A stretch of DNA of 64,000 nt from Rikenellaceae bacterium (GTDB lineage Bacteria; Bacteroidota; Bacteroidia; Bacteroidales; Rikenellaceae): contig SUZG01000009.1 of the NCBI GenBank assembly GCA_015060015.1, positions 1 to 64,000 on the forward strand, written 5' to 3'. Numbering within the stretch: position 1 is the first letter of the stretch; the number at the start of each line of letters is the position of its first letter. Positions 45,057 to 53,714 of this stretch are shown piece by piece. Position numbers and translations under genes: made by a program. The notes under the pieces are model-generated. The model did no database searches. It was given only the letters and a program-made list of their open reading frames with translations, and was not told where the DNA came from.

Positions 45057-46367
45057 TTAGCATTTTGCTCCTTTCTCCGAGATGAAGGCTACCGCTACGG
45101 CACCCAACAACAGCGACAGTCCGGCCACGACAAGCATCATAATCTGCGAGCCGCCCACCAGAGCAAGGATAACACCACCCAGAAGGGCAGCGATAATCTG
45201 TGGCAAGCAGATTGTACAGTTGAACAGACCGAGATAGGCTCCCATAGAGCTACCCGACAATGAGTTCGTCAGCATAGCAAACGGCATAGCGAGCATTGCT
45301 GCCCAGCCACAGCCGATGAGGAGGAATGATATAAATAAAAGGTATTGGTCGTGAATGAAGAAGGTAGAGATGAAACCTATGGCACCCAGAACAAGGCTCA
45401 CAGAGTAACCCACCTTCATCTTGCGGAACAGCGGCAAGACCATAGCCCACAACACCGAGCCGACAGCCTGAACAGCAAACAGAACGCCCACCCAGTTACC
45501 GGCAGCCTGATAAGCCTCCGATGCGGTGTCGGTTGTACCCCACACATTGTCGGCAATACCGCCTGTGGTGTAGTTCCACATATAGAGGAATGCAAACCAG
45601 CAGAAGAACTGCACCAGACCAATCTGCCAGAAGGCCTTGGGTGCGTTGAGCAGAAGATGAAGCAGATCCTTCTTCTCACTCTTTTCCTCCTCGGTGATGT
45701 TATGGAATTTGGCATACTCCTGCGGAGGCATCTCCTTGACAGACAGGCCTGTATAGAGCACACACAAGAGCAGAATTACAGCTCCCACATAGAACGAATA
45801 GGTCACCGAATCGGGTATCACGCCCTCGGGAGCGATGTTGCTGATACCAAACCATGTGAAGAGGTAAGGGAAGAGGTATCCGACCAATGAGCCGGCATTG
45901 CAAAGCATACTCTGAATAGAGTAGGCCTTTGATTTCTGCTCCTCATTTACCATATCGCCCACCATCATCTTGAATGGCTGCATAGCCATATTGATTGAGG
46001 TGTCGAGCAGCATCAACATCACAAGGCCGAAAGACATAGCAGCCTTCACCGTGAGGTTGAAACTTCCCGAATTGGGCAGAAGTGCCATAACAAGCACAGC
46101 CACGATGGCTCCTACATAGAGGTAGGGCTTACGACGACCCCAGCGACACCAGGTCTTGTCACTCCATGTTCCGACCAGCGGCTGCACAATCATACCCATC
46201 AACGGGGGTAGAATCCAGAAGTAGCTCAAATCGTGCGGATCAGCACCGAGCGTAGCAAATATTCGGCTGATATTTGCACTCTGTAAGGCGTATGCAATCT
46301 GAACTCCGAAGAAGCCGAAGCTGAGGTTCCATAACTGCCAGAAAGATAGGTTTGGTTTTGTTGCCAT
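45057..46367 (-). CDS. MFS sugar transporter (SLC45/GPH-like), probable maltose/maltodextrin importer
   Basis: The 436-residue protein has about twelve membrane segments. WNLSFGFFGVQIAYALQSAN and WSDKTWCRWGRRKPYLYVG are the N-terminal and loop 2-3 marks of the SLC45-like sugar:cation symporters found in Bacteroidota starch loci. It should move maltose or glucose units across the inner membrane. It is the first gene of the operon and lies directly behind the LytTR-box promoter. Classical sus operons lack such a transporter as first gene. Confidence 0.85.
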   Translation of the reverse strand: MATKPNLSFWQLWNLSFGFFGVQIAYALQSANISRIFATLGADPHDLSYFWILPPLMGMIVQPLVGTWSDKTWCRWGRRKPYLYVGAIVAVLVMALLPNSGSFNLTVKAAMSFGLVMLMLLDTSINMAMQPFKMMVGDMVNEEQKSKAYSIQSMLCNAGSLVGYLFPYLFTWFGISNIAPEGVIPDSVTYSFYVGAVILLLCVLYTGLSVKEMPPQEYAKFHNITEEEKSEKKDLLHLLLNAPKAFWQIGLVQFFCWFAFLYMWNYTTGGIADNVWGTTDTASEAYQAAGNWVGVLFAVQAVGSVLWAMVLPLFRKMKVGYSVSLVLGAIGFISTFFIHDQYLLFISFLLIGCGWAAMLAMPFAMLTNSLSGSSMGAYLGLFNCTICLPQIIAALLGGVILALVGGSQIMMLVVAGLSLLLGAVAVAFISEKGAKC

Positions 46368-46393
46368 TTTGTTACATTATATTAATAGTCATA

Positions 46394-46424
46394 CAAAAAT
46401 AAAATTCCATTATCAATCAACCAA
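46394..46424 (-). promoter_or_regulatory. Promoter of the starch-utilisation operon
   Basis: On the minus strand TTGG (about 46421-46424), 19 bases, then TATTTTTG (46394-46401) fit the Bacteroidota promoter. The transcript would start near 46388, about 20 bases before the transporter gene. Confidence 0.65.
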
Positions 46425-46433
46425 CCATAAACT

Positions 46434-46488
46434 GACGAATGGTAAAATAAACCGGACGAACGGTAAAAGCAAATAGACGAATATAAAA
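46434..46488 (-). promoter_or_regulatory. Three LytTR-type operator boxes in direct repeat
   Basis: Read on the minus strand, the boxes are ACCATTCGT (46435-46443), ACCGTTCGT (46456-46464) and TATATTCGT (46477-46485), each separated by exactly 12 bp (21-bp period). ACCGTTCGT fits the known LytTR half-site form [TA][AC][CA]GTTN[AG][TG]. The proximal box ends about 10 bp upstream of the -33 element, a place suited to activation. Confidence 0.7.
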
Positions 46489-46592
46489 TTATAAAAAGTA
46501 GAGGGAGTTAATATTAAAATATTTAAGAAATTACTTATCTACGCGATAATCATTTGGTTATATTCCACAAATAATCCAAAACGTTTTGAAAT

Positions 46593-46623
46593 TTTGCAGA
46601 AACCAAAAAAATTGCTACCTTTA
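46593..46623 (+). promoter_or_regulatory. Promoter of the kinase-regulator operon
   Basis: TTTG (46593-46596), 19 bases, TACCTTTA (46616-46623). It lies inside a longer open frame that begins at 46586 and so sets the kinase start at 46646. Confidence 0.6.
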
Positions 46624-46645
46624 TTCGGTATTTAAGGTTTTGCAG

Positions 46646-48013
46646 ATGAAAAAGAGCTACTTTTCGACACCTGTCATCATACATCTGTTTGCACTTGCTC
46701 ACGCCGTAATTGCGGCCGTCAGCCACTTCATTCACTATATGGATGCCGTGCCGCTGACGGTACTCACAATTGCGATGATTGTAATCATTGCCCTGCGACA
46801 TAACCTGCGTACCGAGATAGTCGCTATTCTGACGCTTGCGGGTACTTTTATCGGCTATCTTGTAGGTACTTACGGAGGTATGCTCGTGGCGATGGCGATA
46901 CCCTACCCTGCCCTCTCATCGGCCATAACGACAACCATCTTCACCGAGATACTCGGCTGGTCGGTATATGCCTTTGCCAACCTTAAAATCATTCAGGAGA
47001 AGTATCGTGCCGACTGGTCACCCTCGATGATGCAGATTTTATTTGTCGTGGTCGCCATTCTGCTATTCCGTATATCCTACACGCTGATATTCGACTCGGC
47101 CTACTTCTCGCAGGCGAGTATCTTTCCGGAGTTCCAGCGTCTGATGAAGCACGCACCGGCACTCCTGACAATGCTCTGTGCCAACATCTTCTTCGTCAGC
47201 ACCCGCCAGCACAAGAAGCAGGAGACAAGAATCATCGGCACGACTCTCTTCGTCATTATACTGTCGGCTCTGCTGTCGGCCATAGTTTACTACAACTTCC
47301 CGTGGGGTAACGGCCACCACTTCGCTGCGATACCATTCCTGCGTATGTATGCGGTCATTCTGCTCTGCGACATTGTGGTCTATACGCTGAGTAAGCTCAT
47401 CGCCTATGTAACCCTCTCGGAGACGCAGTTGCACGACGAACGAGGCAAGAAGCATCTTGCACAGTTCCAATACAATAAGTTGAAGATGCAGATTAACCCG
47501 CACTTCCTGTTCAACTCGCTGAACATACTCGATTTTCTGGTTCAGGAGGGCGAGAAGGAACGTGCCGGAGCCTTCATCCGCAAGCTGGCCGACTGCTATC
47601 GCTATATGCTCAAAACCGAGGACGAGTCGGTGGTTTCGCTGCGTGACGAGCTGGACTTTGCCCACAAATACTCCGACCTGTTAAGCGAACGCTTCGACCA
47701 GGGGCTTATCATCCACTACGAGATAGGGGAGGAGGCTCTCTCGCGTCTTGTCGTGCCGTGCTGCCTGCAACTGCTCATCGAGAATGCCACGAAGCACAAT
47801 GTCGTGAATGCCGAGAAGCCGCTGACGGTGAGAATCGGCATCGAGGGCAATATGCTCTATGTGAGCAACAACCTACAACCACGACTCAGCACCCAGGCCT
47901 CTACGGGCAAGGGCCTTAACAACATACGCCAGCAATATCTCGACATATCGAACAAGGATATCATAATCGAAAACAACAAGGAGACATTTACTGTAAAAAT
48001 TCCTTTACTATGA
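46646..48013 (+). CDS. LytS-type sensor histidine kinase
   Basis: The 455-residue protein has seven or so membrane segments in its first 240 residues and then a His_kinase domain of the LytS/YehU type. The phospho-accepting His is H286 in QINPHFLFNSLN; the ATP-binding N-box is LLIENATKHN and the G-box region is GKGLNNIRQQY. Start 46646 (MKKSYFSTPV) is chosen because the promoter at 46593 lies within the longer frame. Its response regulator overlaps by four bases (ATGA). Divergent to the starch operon, it probably senses a glucan-related signal or envelope state. Confidence 0.88.
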   Translation: MKKSYFSTPVIIHLFALAHAVIAAVSHFIHYMDAVPLTVLTIAMIVIIALRHNLRTEIVAILTLAGTFIGYLVGTYGGMLVAMAIPYPALSSAITTTIFTEILGWSVYAFANLKIIQEKYRADWSPSMMQILFVVVAILLFRISYTLIFDSAYFSQASIFPEFQRLMKHAPALLTMLCANIFFVSTRQHKKQETRIIGTTLFVIILSALLSAIVYYNFPWGNGHHFAAIPFLRMYAVILLCDIVVYTLSKLIAYVTLSETQLHDERGKKHLAQFQYNKLKMQINPHFLFNSLNILDFLVQEGEKERAGAFIRKLADCYRYMLKTEDESVVSLRDELDFAHKYSDLLSERFDQGLIIHYEIGEEALSRLVVPCCLQLLIENATKHNVVNAEKPLTVRIGIEGNMLYVSNNLQPRLSTQASTGKGLNNIRQQYLDISNKDIIIENNKETFTVKIPLL

Positions 48014-48795
48014 GACGCTATAACGTACTTATCGTAGAAGATGAACGACTTGCACAGGCCAACCTTAAAAGGGCCCTTGAACGCGATTTTGACGACATAA
48101 ACATAGTAGGCACGCTGGACTCCGTGAGCAGCACCGTAGAGTGGCTGAAACGGGAGGAGAACCACGCCGACATAATCTTTATGGATGTGGAGCTGTCGGA
48201 TGGTATGTGCTTTGACATATTCTCGCAGGTGGAGGTACGAAGCAAGGTTGTAATCACCACAGCCTTTGATAATTATGCTGTGAAGGCCTTCCGTATTAAC
48301 AGCATTGACTATCTGCTCAAACCTATCAACAGCGAGGAGCTGGCTGCGGCCCTTGCACGCTGCCGCGAGCTTATATCGGCGAGCAGCGAGCCTACGGGCA
48401 CGCCCCTCAACATCGACTCCCTGCGAGAGATTTTCTCGGCCGACACCACGACCTACAAGAAGCGTTTCATCGTGAAGTATGGTGACCGACTCACCATCAT
48501 CGAGACCAAGCAGATTGCCTATTTCTACGTGGAGGACAAGAGTACCTATCTGGTGACAAACGAGAATCGCCGCTACATACTCGACTCGTCGCTGGATACT
48601 ATCTCCGAGCAGGTCAATCCCGACACATTCTTCCGCATCTCGCGTCACTGCACACTCTCGATAGAGGCCATAACGGGCATATCGAAGCATCCGAGCAACC
48701 GCTTGAAGGTTACGCTTTCGCCCAAGCCCGACTTTGAGGTCTTTGTCAGCCGTAGTCGTACGACCGACTTTATGGAGTGGTTGGAGGGCAAATAG
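48010..48795 (+). CDS. LytTR-family response regulator
   Basis: The 261-residue protein has an N-terminal receiver domain with phospho-acceptor D59 (IIFMDVELSDGM), conserved T (VITTAFDNYAVKAF) and K (DYLLKPI), and a C-terminal LytTR DNA-binding domain (about 155-258; KRFIVKYGDRLTIIETKQIA and FFRISRHCTLSIEAI). LytTR proteins bind 9-bp direct repeats 12 bp apart, exactly what lies in front of the divergent starch operon. It most likely activates that operon in place of SusR. Confidence 0.92.
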   Translation: MRRYNVLIVEDERLAQANLKRALERDFDDINIVGTLDSVSSTVEWLKREENHADIIFMDVELSDGMCFDIFSQVEVRSKVVITTAFDNYAVKAFRINSIDYLLKPINSEELAAALARCRELISASSEPTGTPLNIDSLREIFSADTTTYKKRFIVKYGDRLTIIETKQIAYFYVEDKSTYLVTNENRRYILDSSLDTISEQVNPDTFFRISRHCTLSIEAITGISKHPSNRLKVTLSPKPDFEVFVSRSRTTDFMEWLEGK

Positions 48796-48844
48796 TCCGA
48801 CCGACGACAAAGAAAACATCACAACAGAGATACGGACAACAGAA

Positions 48845-48873
48845 AGAGCCTACCCCACTTTGGGATAGGCTCT
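48845..48873. terminator. Terminator between regulator and NigD-like gene
   Basis: An 11-12 bp stem (AGAGCCTACCC / GGGATAGGCTCT, one wobble pair) lies between convergent genes, with TTTTTCTTT after it. Confidence 0.8.
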
Positions 48874-48906
48874 ATGTTTTTCTTTACGAGGTTTATCAGA
48901 TATCTT

Positions 48907-49686
48907 CTAAAAGCTACTGAAGCGGAACTCCAACACACGCGGCACGATGTTAGACGATGTCTCGTCACGGCCACGATACAATACGCGAACACCGAAGAAG
49001 TCCTTGTCGATATCGCGGTTAATCATCTCATCGGTGAGATAGAACGAGAGGATAGACTCATTCAAACCTACCGAGCCACTTGTCACATTCGCTGCGGGGT
49101 CAAGACCGCCATCGTGGTAGAGTTCGAGATAGAGGTAGCTGTCGGTGGTATAAAGCTCCTGGAAATAGCCCTGCTTCTCGGGGTTATACATCAGAACGAA
49201 GTCGTGCTCACTCTCATAGGTGCCACCGCTTGACGGATAGGTGAACTGGATGTTCAGATAGCGGTCGCGGGTGTATGTAAGGCCATAGCCCGTAAGCCAG
49301 CTCTTGTAGCCATCGGCAACCTCCTGATTATATGTCGCCTCGGCAGGCTTAATCTGAATTGGAATAACACTCTTCAACTCCAGCGAAGAGACGAAGTTAT
49401 CGTCGCTTGAAGTCTTCTGCACAAAGTGAATGACAGCACGAGCCTCACCTGTCGCCTTATCGGGATAGTATGCACTCGCAGGGATATTACCCACGAGGTT
49501 CTCGCCCTTTACGATTGTAGCCTTCACACCATTGTCAAACATAACATACGAACCTGTCAGAGCATCGCCATCAACAATACTCGCCAGAGCAGAGCTTGTC
49601 GATGTTGTGCTGGTACCATAGAGGCACGAGGTCATCATCAGCGTCACGGCCGACAAGAGTGCTGCTACTGTAAAAAATCTCTTCAT
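48907..49686 (-). CDS. NigD-like lipoprotein
   Basis: The 259-residue protein has a lipoprotein signal (MMTSC, C21). Residues about 40-110 are a small beta domain and about 130-259 a beta-sandwich, the two-domain plan of NigD-like proteins in Bacteroidales (first domain GSYVMFDNGVKATIVKGENL, end RVLYRGRDE...RVLEFRFSSF). The function of this family is unknown; NigD itself is linked to a bacteriocin immunity locus. Its promoter is at 49724. Confidence 0.7.
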   Translation of the reverse strand: MKRFFTVAALLSAVTLMMTSCLYGTSTTSTSSALASIVDGDALTGSYVMFDNGVKATIVKGENLVGNIPASAYYPDKATGEARAVIHFVQKTSSDDNFVSSLELKSVIPIQIKPAEATYNQEVADGYKSWLTGYGLTYTRDRYLNIQFTYPSSGGTYESEHDFVLMYNPEKQGYFQELYTTDSYLYLELYHDGGLDPAANVTSGSVGLNESILSFYLTDEMINRDIDKDFFGVRVLYRGRDETSSNIVPRVLEFRFSSF

Positions 49687-49723
49687 ATATTCTCTTTTAT
49701 TAGTTACTTACATATTCTGAACG

Positions 49724-49731
49724 CAAAGATA
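49724..49731 (-). promoter_or_regulatory. -7 box of the NigD-like gene
   Basis: TATCTTTG on the minus strand lies 37 bases before the start codon. Confidence 0.5.
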
Positions 49732-49803
49732 CGCAAAATATTATTTTCCAACCCCATTCTTGCATTTTTTTACACCTTTTCAGCCACATAGCACAACTTT
49801 TCA

Positions 49804-49835
49804 TTTGGAGTTCTCGTGCGTAACGCCTATCTTTG
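49804..49835 (+). promoter_or_regulatory. Promoter of the HAD hydrolase gene
   Basis: TTTG (49804-49807), 20 bases, TATCTTTG (49828-49835). The ATG at 49843 follows only 7 bases later, so the message is nearly leaderless. Confidence 0.65.
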
Positions 49836-49842
49836 TCTTGTT

Positions 49843-50430
49843 ATGAAAAACATTGTCTTTGATTTGGGGCGTGTAGTCTTCGCCCATAAGACCGAATATC
49901 GCACCGAGGAACGCAAGCGTTTCTTCTCGTATGTCAGCGAGTCGCCGATGCCGCAATTCTGGGTCGATTACGACAAGGGAGTATCCTCACTGGCAAAGGT
50001 TGCCGAGGATTTGGCGGCCTATCGTGGCGTGGATGTGGAGTATGCCCTATCGATGATTGAACAGTCCATAGGCTGGCAATCGACCATAGAGCCCACAGCG
50101 GCTCTGATACGCGACCTGAAAGCAGCGGGATACAGGCTCTATGTGCTGTCGAATATGTCGCGTGAGTTCATCGCCTTTCTGCGAGAGAAGGAGGTATATA
50201 AATACTTTGACGGCGAGGTCATCTCATGCGAGGAGGGCATCGTCAAGCCCGACCCCGCAATCTACCGCACGCTTATTGACCGCTACTCGCTGGATGTCAG
50301 CGAGACGATGTTTATCGACGACCGCCGCGAGAATGTCGCCGTCGCCGCTACTCTTGGCATCACACCCTTCCACTTCGACCGCGAGGATTGCGAGAAGAGC
50401 TGCAAGGAGTTGAGAGAGATGTTGCTGTAA
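49843..50430 (+). CDS. HAD-superfamily hydrolase (subfamily IA)
   Basis: The 195-residue protein has HAD motif I as FDLGRVVF (the second Asp is replaced by Arg: DxGxV form), motif II in YVLSNMSREF, motif III Lys in EEGIVKPDPAIY and motif IV in TMFIDDRRENV. This is the YihX/epoxide-hydrolase-like branch, in which D-L-G is common. The substrate is probably a small sugar phosphate. The longer frame from 49816 contains the promoter, so I start at 49843. Confidence 0.83.
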   Translation: MKNIVFDLGRVVFAHKTEYRTEERKRFFSYVSESPMPQFWVDYDKGVSSLAKVAEDLAAYRGVDVEYALSMIEQSIGWQSTIEPTAALIRDLKAAGYRLYVLSNMSREFIAFLREKEVYKYFDGEVISCEEGIVKPDPAIYRTLIDRYSLDVSETMFIDDRRENVAVAATLGITPFHFDREDCEKSCKELREMLL

Positions 50431-50554
50431 AGGACAGAAAGTTTAAGGAATTTAATGAGTTTAGGGAGTTTAGAGAAACGCTAATCATATTTGTTGCGTA
50501 ATCACTAACCTCCCTAAATTCTCTAAAATCCCCATTCAAGAATTTTGAATTAAC

Positions 50555-50663
50555 AAAAAATCACTTTTAAGCGAGCTATTTTGAGGCTGCTCGCAGTTGG
50601 ATAAACCGCAGCATACTTGGCGTATGTGAGGATTTAGACAACAAGGCAGACGCCAAAAGAGCC
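50555..50663. repeat. Dispersed hairpin repeat, 109-bp unit 1
   Basis: Identical to 50679-50787 over 109 bp; the two are 15 bases apart. Each unit is itself an imperfect inverted repeat (AAGCGAGCTATTTTGAGGCT against a reversed GGCAGACGCCAAAAGAGCC). Confidence 0.88.
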
Positions 50664-50678
50664 ACATTCCCCGTAAGA

Positions 50679-50787
50679 AAAAAATCACTTTTAAGCGAGC
50701 TATTTTGAGGCTGCTCGCAGTTGGATAAACCGCAGCATACTTGGCGTATGTGAGGATTTAGACAACAAGGCAGACGCCAAAAGAGCC
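50679..50787. repeat. Dispersed hairpin repeat, 109-bp unit 2
   Basis: Second unit. It is followed by GCTTAAAATGATTTT, the reversed form of its own left end AAAATCACTTTTAAGC, so this copy has complete terminal inverted repeats and looks MITE-like. Confidence 0.88.
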
Positions 50788-50871
50788 GCTTAAAATGATT
50801 TTCCAAACAAAGAGAGTCGCCCCACGAGGACGACTCTCTTATGTTATTGCCTTGCGGCAAATGTATATCTA

Positions 50872-53601
50872 CTACTTCTGGTTCAAAGCAGCGTGAGCAG
50901 CAGCCAGACGTGCGATAGGCACACGATAAGGCGAGCAGCTTACATAGTTCAAACCTGCATAGTGGCAGAACTCTACTGATGAAGGCTCACCACCGTGCTC
51001 ACCGCAGATACCGCACTTCAAGTCGGGACGAGTGCCACGGCCCTTGAATACAGCCTCGCGTACCAGCTGACCAACACCGTTGCGATCCAAAATCTGGAAT
51101 GGGTCATTCTTCAAGATACCCTTATCGAGATATACGGGCAAGAACTTCGCGATATCGTCACGAGAGAAGCCCAAAGTCATCTGTGTAAGGTCGTTTGTAC
51201 CGAATGAGAAGAACTCGGCAACCTCGGCAATCTGGTTAGCTGTAACAGCAGCACGAGGAACCTCAATCATTGTACCTACCAGGTAGTCAATCTTGTCGTT
51301 ACGCTCTGCGAATACCTCGTTAGCAACGCGGTCGATAACATTCTTCTGATAACGCAACTCCTTGTGGTTACCTACCAACGGAACCATAATCTCAACCTTC
51401 ACGTCGATACCTGTTGCCTTAACGTTCATTGCAGCCTCGATAATAGCTCGTGCCTGCATCTCGGTAATCTCGGGATATGTGTTACCCAAGCGGCAACCAC
51501 GGTGACCCAACATAGGATTCACCTCGTGCAAGTACTCAACCTTGGCAGCAACAGCCTCGTATGTGATGCCCAACTCCTCGGCCATCTCACGCTGCTCCTT
51601 CTCGGTGTTAGGAGCAAACTCGTGCAAAGGTGGATCGAGCAGACGAACGATAACGGGATAACCCTTCATAGCCTTGAACAAGCCCTCGAAGTCACCACGC
51701 TGCATAGGAAGCAACTTATTGAGTGCTACACGGCGACCATCCTCATCATCAGCCAGAATCATCTCGCGAACAGCCTTGATACGCTCGCCCTCGAAGAACA
51801 TATGCTCTGTACGGCAAAGACCGATACCCTCGGCACCAAATGCGAATGCCTGCTCTGCATCACGAGGAGTATCAGCATTAGCACGAACCTTCATAGTAGC
51901 GTACTTGCCTGCCAACTCCATCAACTGACCGAAGTCACCACTCAAATCAGCATCCTTGGTAGCAACCTGACCGAGGTAAACCTCACCTGTTGAACCGTTC
52001 AATGAAATCCAGTCGCCCTCCTTAATCTCAAAGCCATTAACCTTGATTGTGCGAGCCTTATAGTCGATATTCAACTCACCAGCACCTGATACGCAGCACT
52101 TACCCATACCACGAGCCACAACGGCAGCGTGTGAAGTCATACCACCGCGTGCAGTCAGGATACCGGCAGCATCCAACATACCCTTCAAATCCTCGGGAGA
52201 TGTCTCGATACGAACCAAAACAGCCTTCTTGCCTGTCTCTGCCAAAACCTTCTCGGCATCCTCGGCGAAGAATACTACGGGACCTGTGGCAGCACCCGGA
52301 GATGCGGGAAGACCCTTAACGATAACCTTCGCATTCTTAATAGCGGTCTTATCGAATACGGGGTGCAACAACTCGTCCAACTTGGCGGGCTCGCAACGCA
52401 AAACAGCGGTCTTCTCGTCAATCAAGCCCTCACGCAACATATCCATTGCGATCTTAACCATTGCGGCACCTGTACGCTTACCGTTACGGCACTGCAACAT
52501 CCAGAGCTTACCGTCCTGAATAGTGAACTCGATATCCTGCATATCCTTGAAGTAGGTCTCCAAGTGGTGCTGAATCTCGTTAAGCTCGGCATATACGGTA
52601 GGCATAACCTCCTCCAATGAAGGATACTTCGAAGCACGCTCCTCCTCAGAGATGTTCTGTGCCTTTGCCCAGCGGCGTGAGCCCTCGATAGTAATCTGCT
52701 GGGGAGTACGGATACCTGCAACAACGTCCTCACCCTGTGCATTTACAAGGTACTCACCGTTGAAGATGTTCTCACCTGTCGCAGCGTCGCGAGAGAAGGC
52801 AACACCTGTTGCAGAGTTCTCACCCATATTACCAAATACCATTGCCTGAACTGATACGGCAGTACCCCACTCTGCGGGGATATTATTGAGCTTACGATAG
52901 AGAATAGCTCGTTCGTTCATCCAAGAGCCGAACACTGCACATACAGCACCCCACAACTGCTCCCAAGGGCAAGTAGGGAAGTCCTTACCGGTCTGTGACT
53001 TAACAGCAGCCTTGAACTTTGCAACCAACTCCTTCAAATCCTCAACAGTAAGGTCGGTGTCCATCTTCACGCCACGCTTCTCCTTCTGCTCCTCGATGAT
53101 AACCTCGAAAGGATCCTGATCCTCCTTTGATACGGGCTTCATACCCAATACAACGTCACCGTACATCTGTACAAAACGACGATAAGAGTCCCAAGCGAAA
53201 CGAGGATTGCCAGAGAGCTTCGATACAGCCTCAACAGCCTCGTCATTCATACCGAGGTTGAGGATAGTATCCATCATACCGGGCATTGAAGCACGAGCAC
53301 CTGAACGAACTGATACGAGCAAAGGAAGCTCCTTGTCGCCGAACTTACGACCTGTGAGGTTCTCGATATTTGCGATAGCCTTCTCAACTTCGGGCTTCAA
53401 CAACTCGATAACCTTCTCCTTACCGTGCTTGTAGTACTCGGTACATACATCGGTAGTGATAGTGAATCCCGGAGGTACGGGAATACCGATGAGGTTCATC
53501 TCTGCAAGGTTTGCACCCTTACCACCGAGCAACTCTCTCATCTTACCATTACCCTCGGCCAGCTTGTTACCGAAGGTATAGACGCGTTTTACATCTGCCA
53601 T
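50872..53601 (-). CDS. ppdK: Pyruvate, phosphate dikinase
   Basis: The 909-residue enzyme interconverts pyruvate + ATP + Pi and PEP + AMP + PPi. The N-terminal nucleotide-binding domain opens [20 protein letters not shown] and [10 protein letters not shown]. The swivelling phospho-His domain has [21 protein letters not shown], and the C-terminal PEP/pyruvate TIM barrel has [10 protein letters not shown] and [11 protein letters not shown]. All key motifs are intact and the length is normal. It serves glycolysis or gluconeogenesis with PPi in anaerobes. The promoter at 53680 is a near-consensus housekeeping one. Confidence 0.97.
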   Translation of the reverse strand: MADVKRVYTFGNKLAEGNGKMRELLGGKGANLAEMNLIGIPVPPGFTITTDVCTEYYKHGKEKVIELLKPEVEKAIANIENLTGRKFGDKELPLLVSVRSGARASMPGMMDTILNLGMNDEAVEAVSKLSGNPRFAWDSYRRFVQMYGDVVLGMKPVSKEDQDPFEVIIEEQKEKRGVKMDTDLTVEDLKELVAKFKAAVKSQTGKDFPTCPWEQLWGAVCAVFGSWMNERAILYRKLNNIPAEWGTAVSVQAMVFGNMGENSATGVAFSRDAATGENIFNGEYLVNAQGEDVVAGIRTPQQITIEGSRRWAKAQNISEEERASKYPSLEEVMPTVYAELNEIQHHLETYFKDMQDIEFTIQDGKLWMLQCRNGKRTGAAMVKIAMDMLREGLIDEKTAVLRCEPAKLDELLHPVFDKTAIKNAKVIVKGLPASPGAATGPVVFFAEDAEKVLAETGKKAVLVRIETSPEDLKGMLDAAGILTARGGMTSHAAVVARGMGKCCVSGAGELNIDYKARTIKVNGFEIKEGDWISLNGSTGEVYLGQVATKDADLSGDFGQLMELAGKYATMKVRANADTPRDAEQAFAFGAEGIGLCRTEHMFFEGERIKAVREMILADDEDGRRVALNKLLPMQRGDFEGLFKAMKGYPVIVRLLDPPLHEFAPNTEKEQREMAEELGITYEAVAAKVEYLHEVNPMLGHRGCRLGNTYPEITEMQARAIIEAAMNVKATGIDVKVEIMVPLVGNHKELRYQKNVIDRVANEVFAERNDKIDYLVGTMIEVPRAAVTANQIAEVAEFFSFGTNDLTQMTLGFSRDDIAKFLPVYLDKGILKNDPFQILDRNGVGQLVREAVFKGRGTRPDLKCGICGEHGGEPSSVEFCHYAGLNYVSCSPYRVPIARLAAAHAALNQK

Positions 53602-53679
53602 AATTGTTCTGTTTTTAATGTTTTGTATAATAATTCCGATATTTCGTTACAAATTCAATCCTTCACTCTTTCAAACTCG

Positions 53680-53711
53680 CAAATTTATAAAAAAATTCCT
53701 CAATATGCAAA
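53680..53711 (-). promoter_or_regulatory. Promoter of ppdK
   Basis: On the minus strand TTTG (53708-53711), 20 bases, TAAATTTG (53680-53687): a full match to the Bacteroidota form. Confidence 0.7.
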
Positions 53712-53714
53712 CAA

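Larger units (their letters stand above)
50431..50871. other. Gene-free stretch of hairpin repeats
   Basis: Holds a TTTAGGGAG/TTTAGAGAA inverted repeat (50441-50535), two identical 109-bp units and a hairpin with GAGTCGCC/GACTCTC-type arms near 50815-50840 that may end ppdK transcription. No ORF is credible. Confidence 0.6.
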
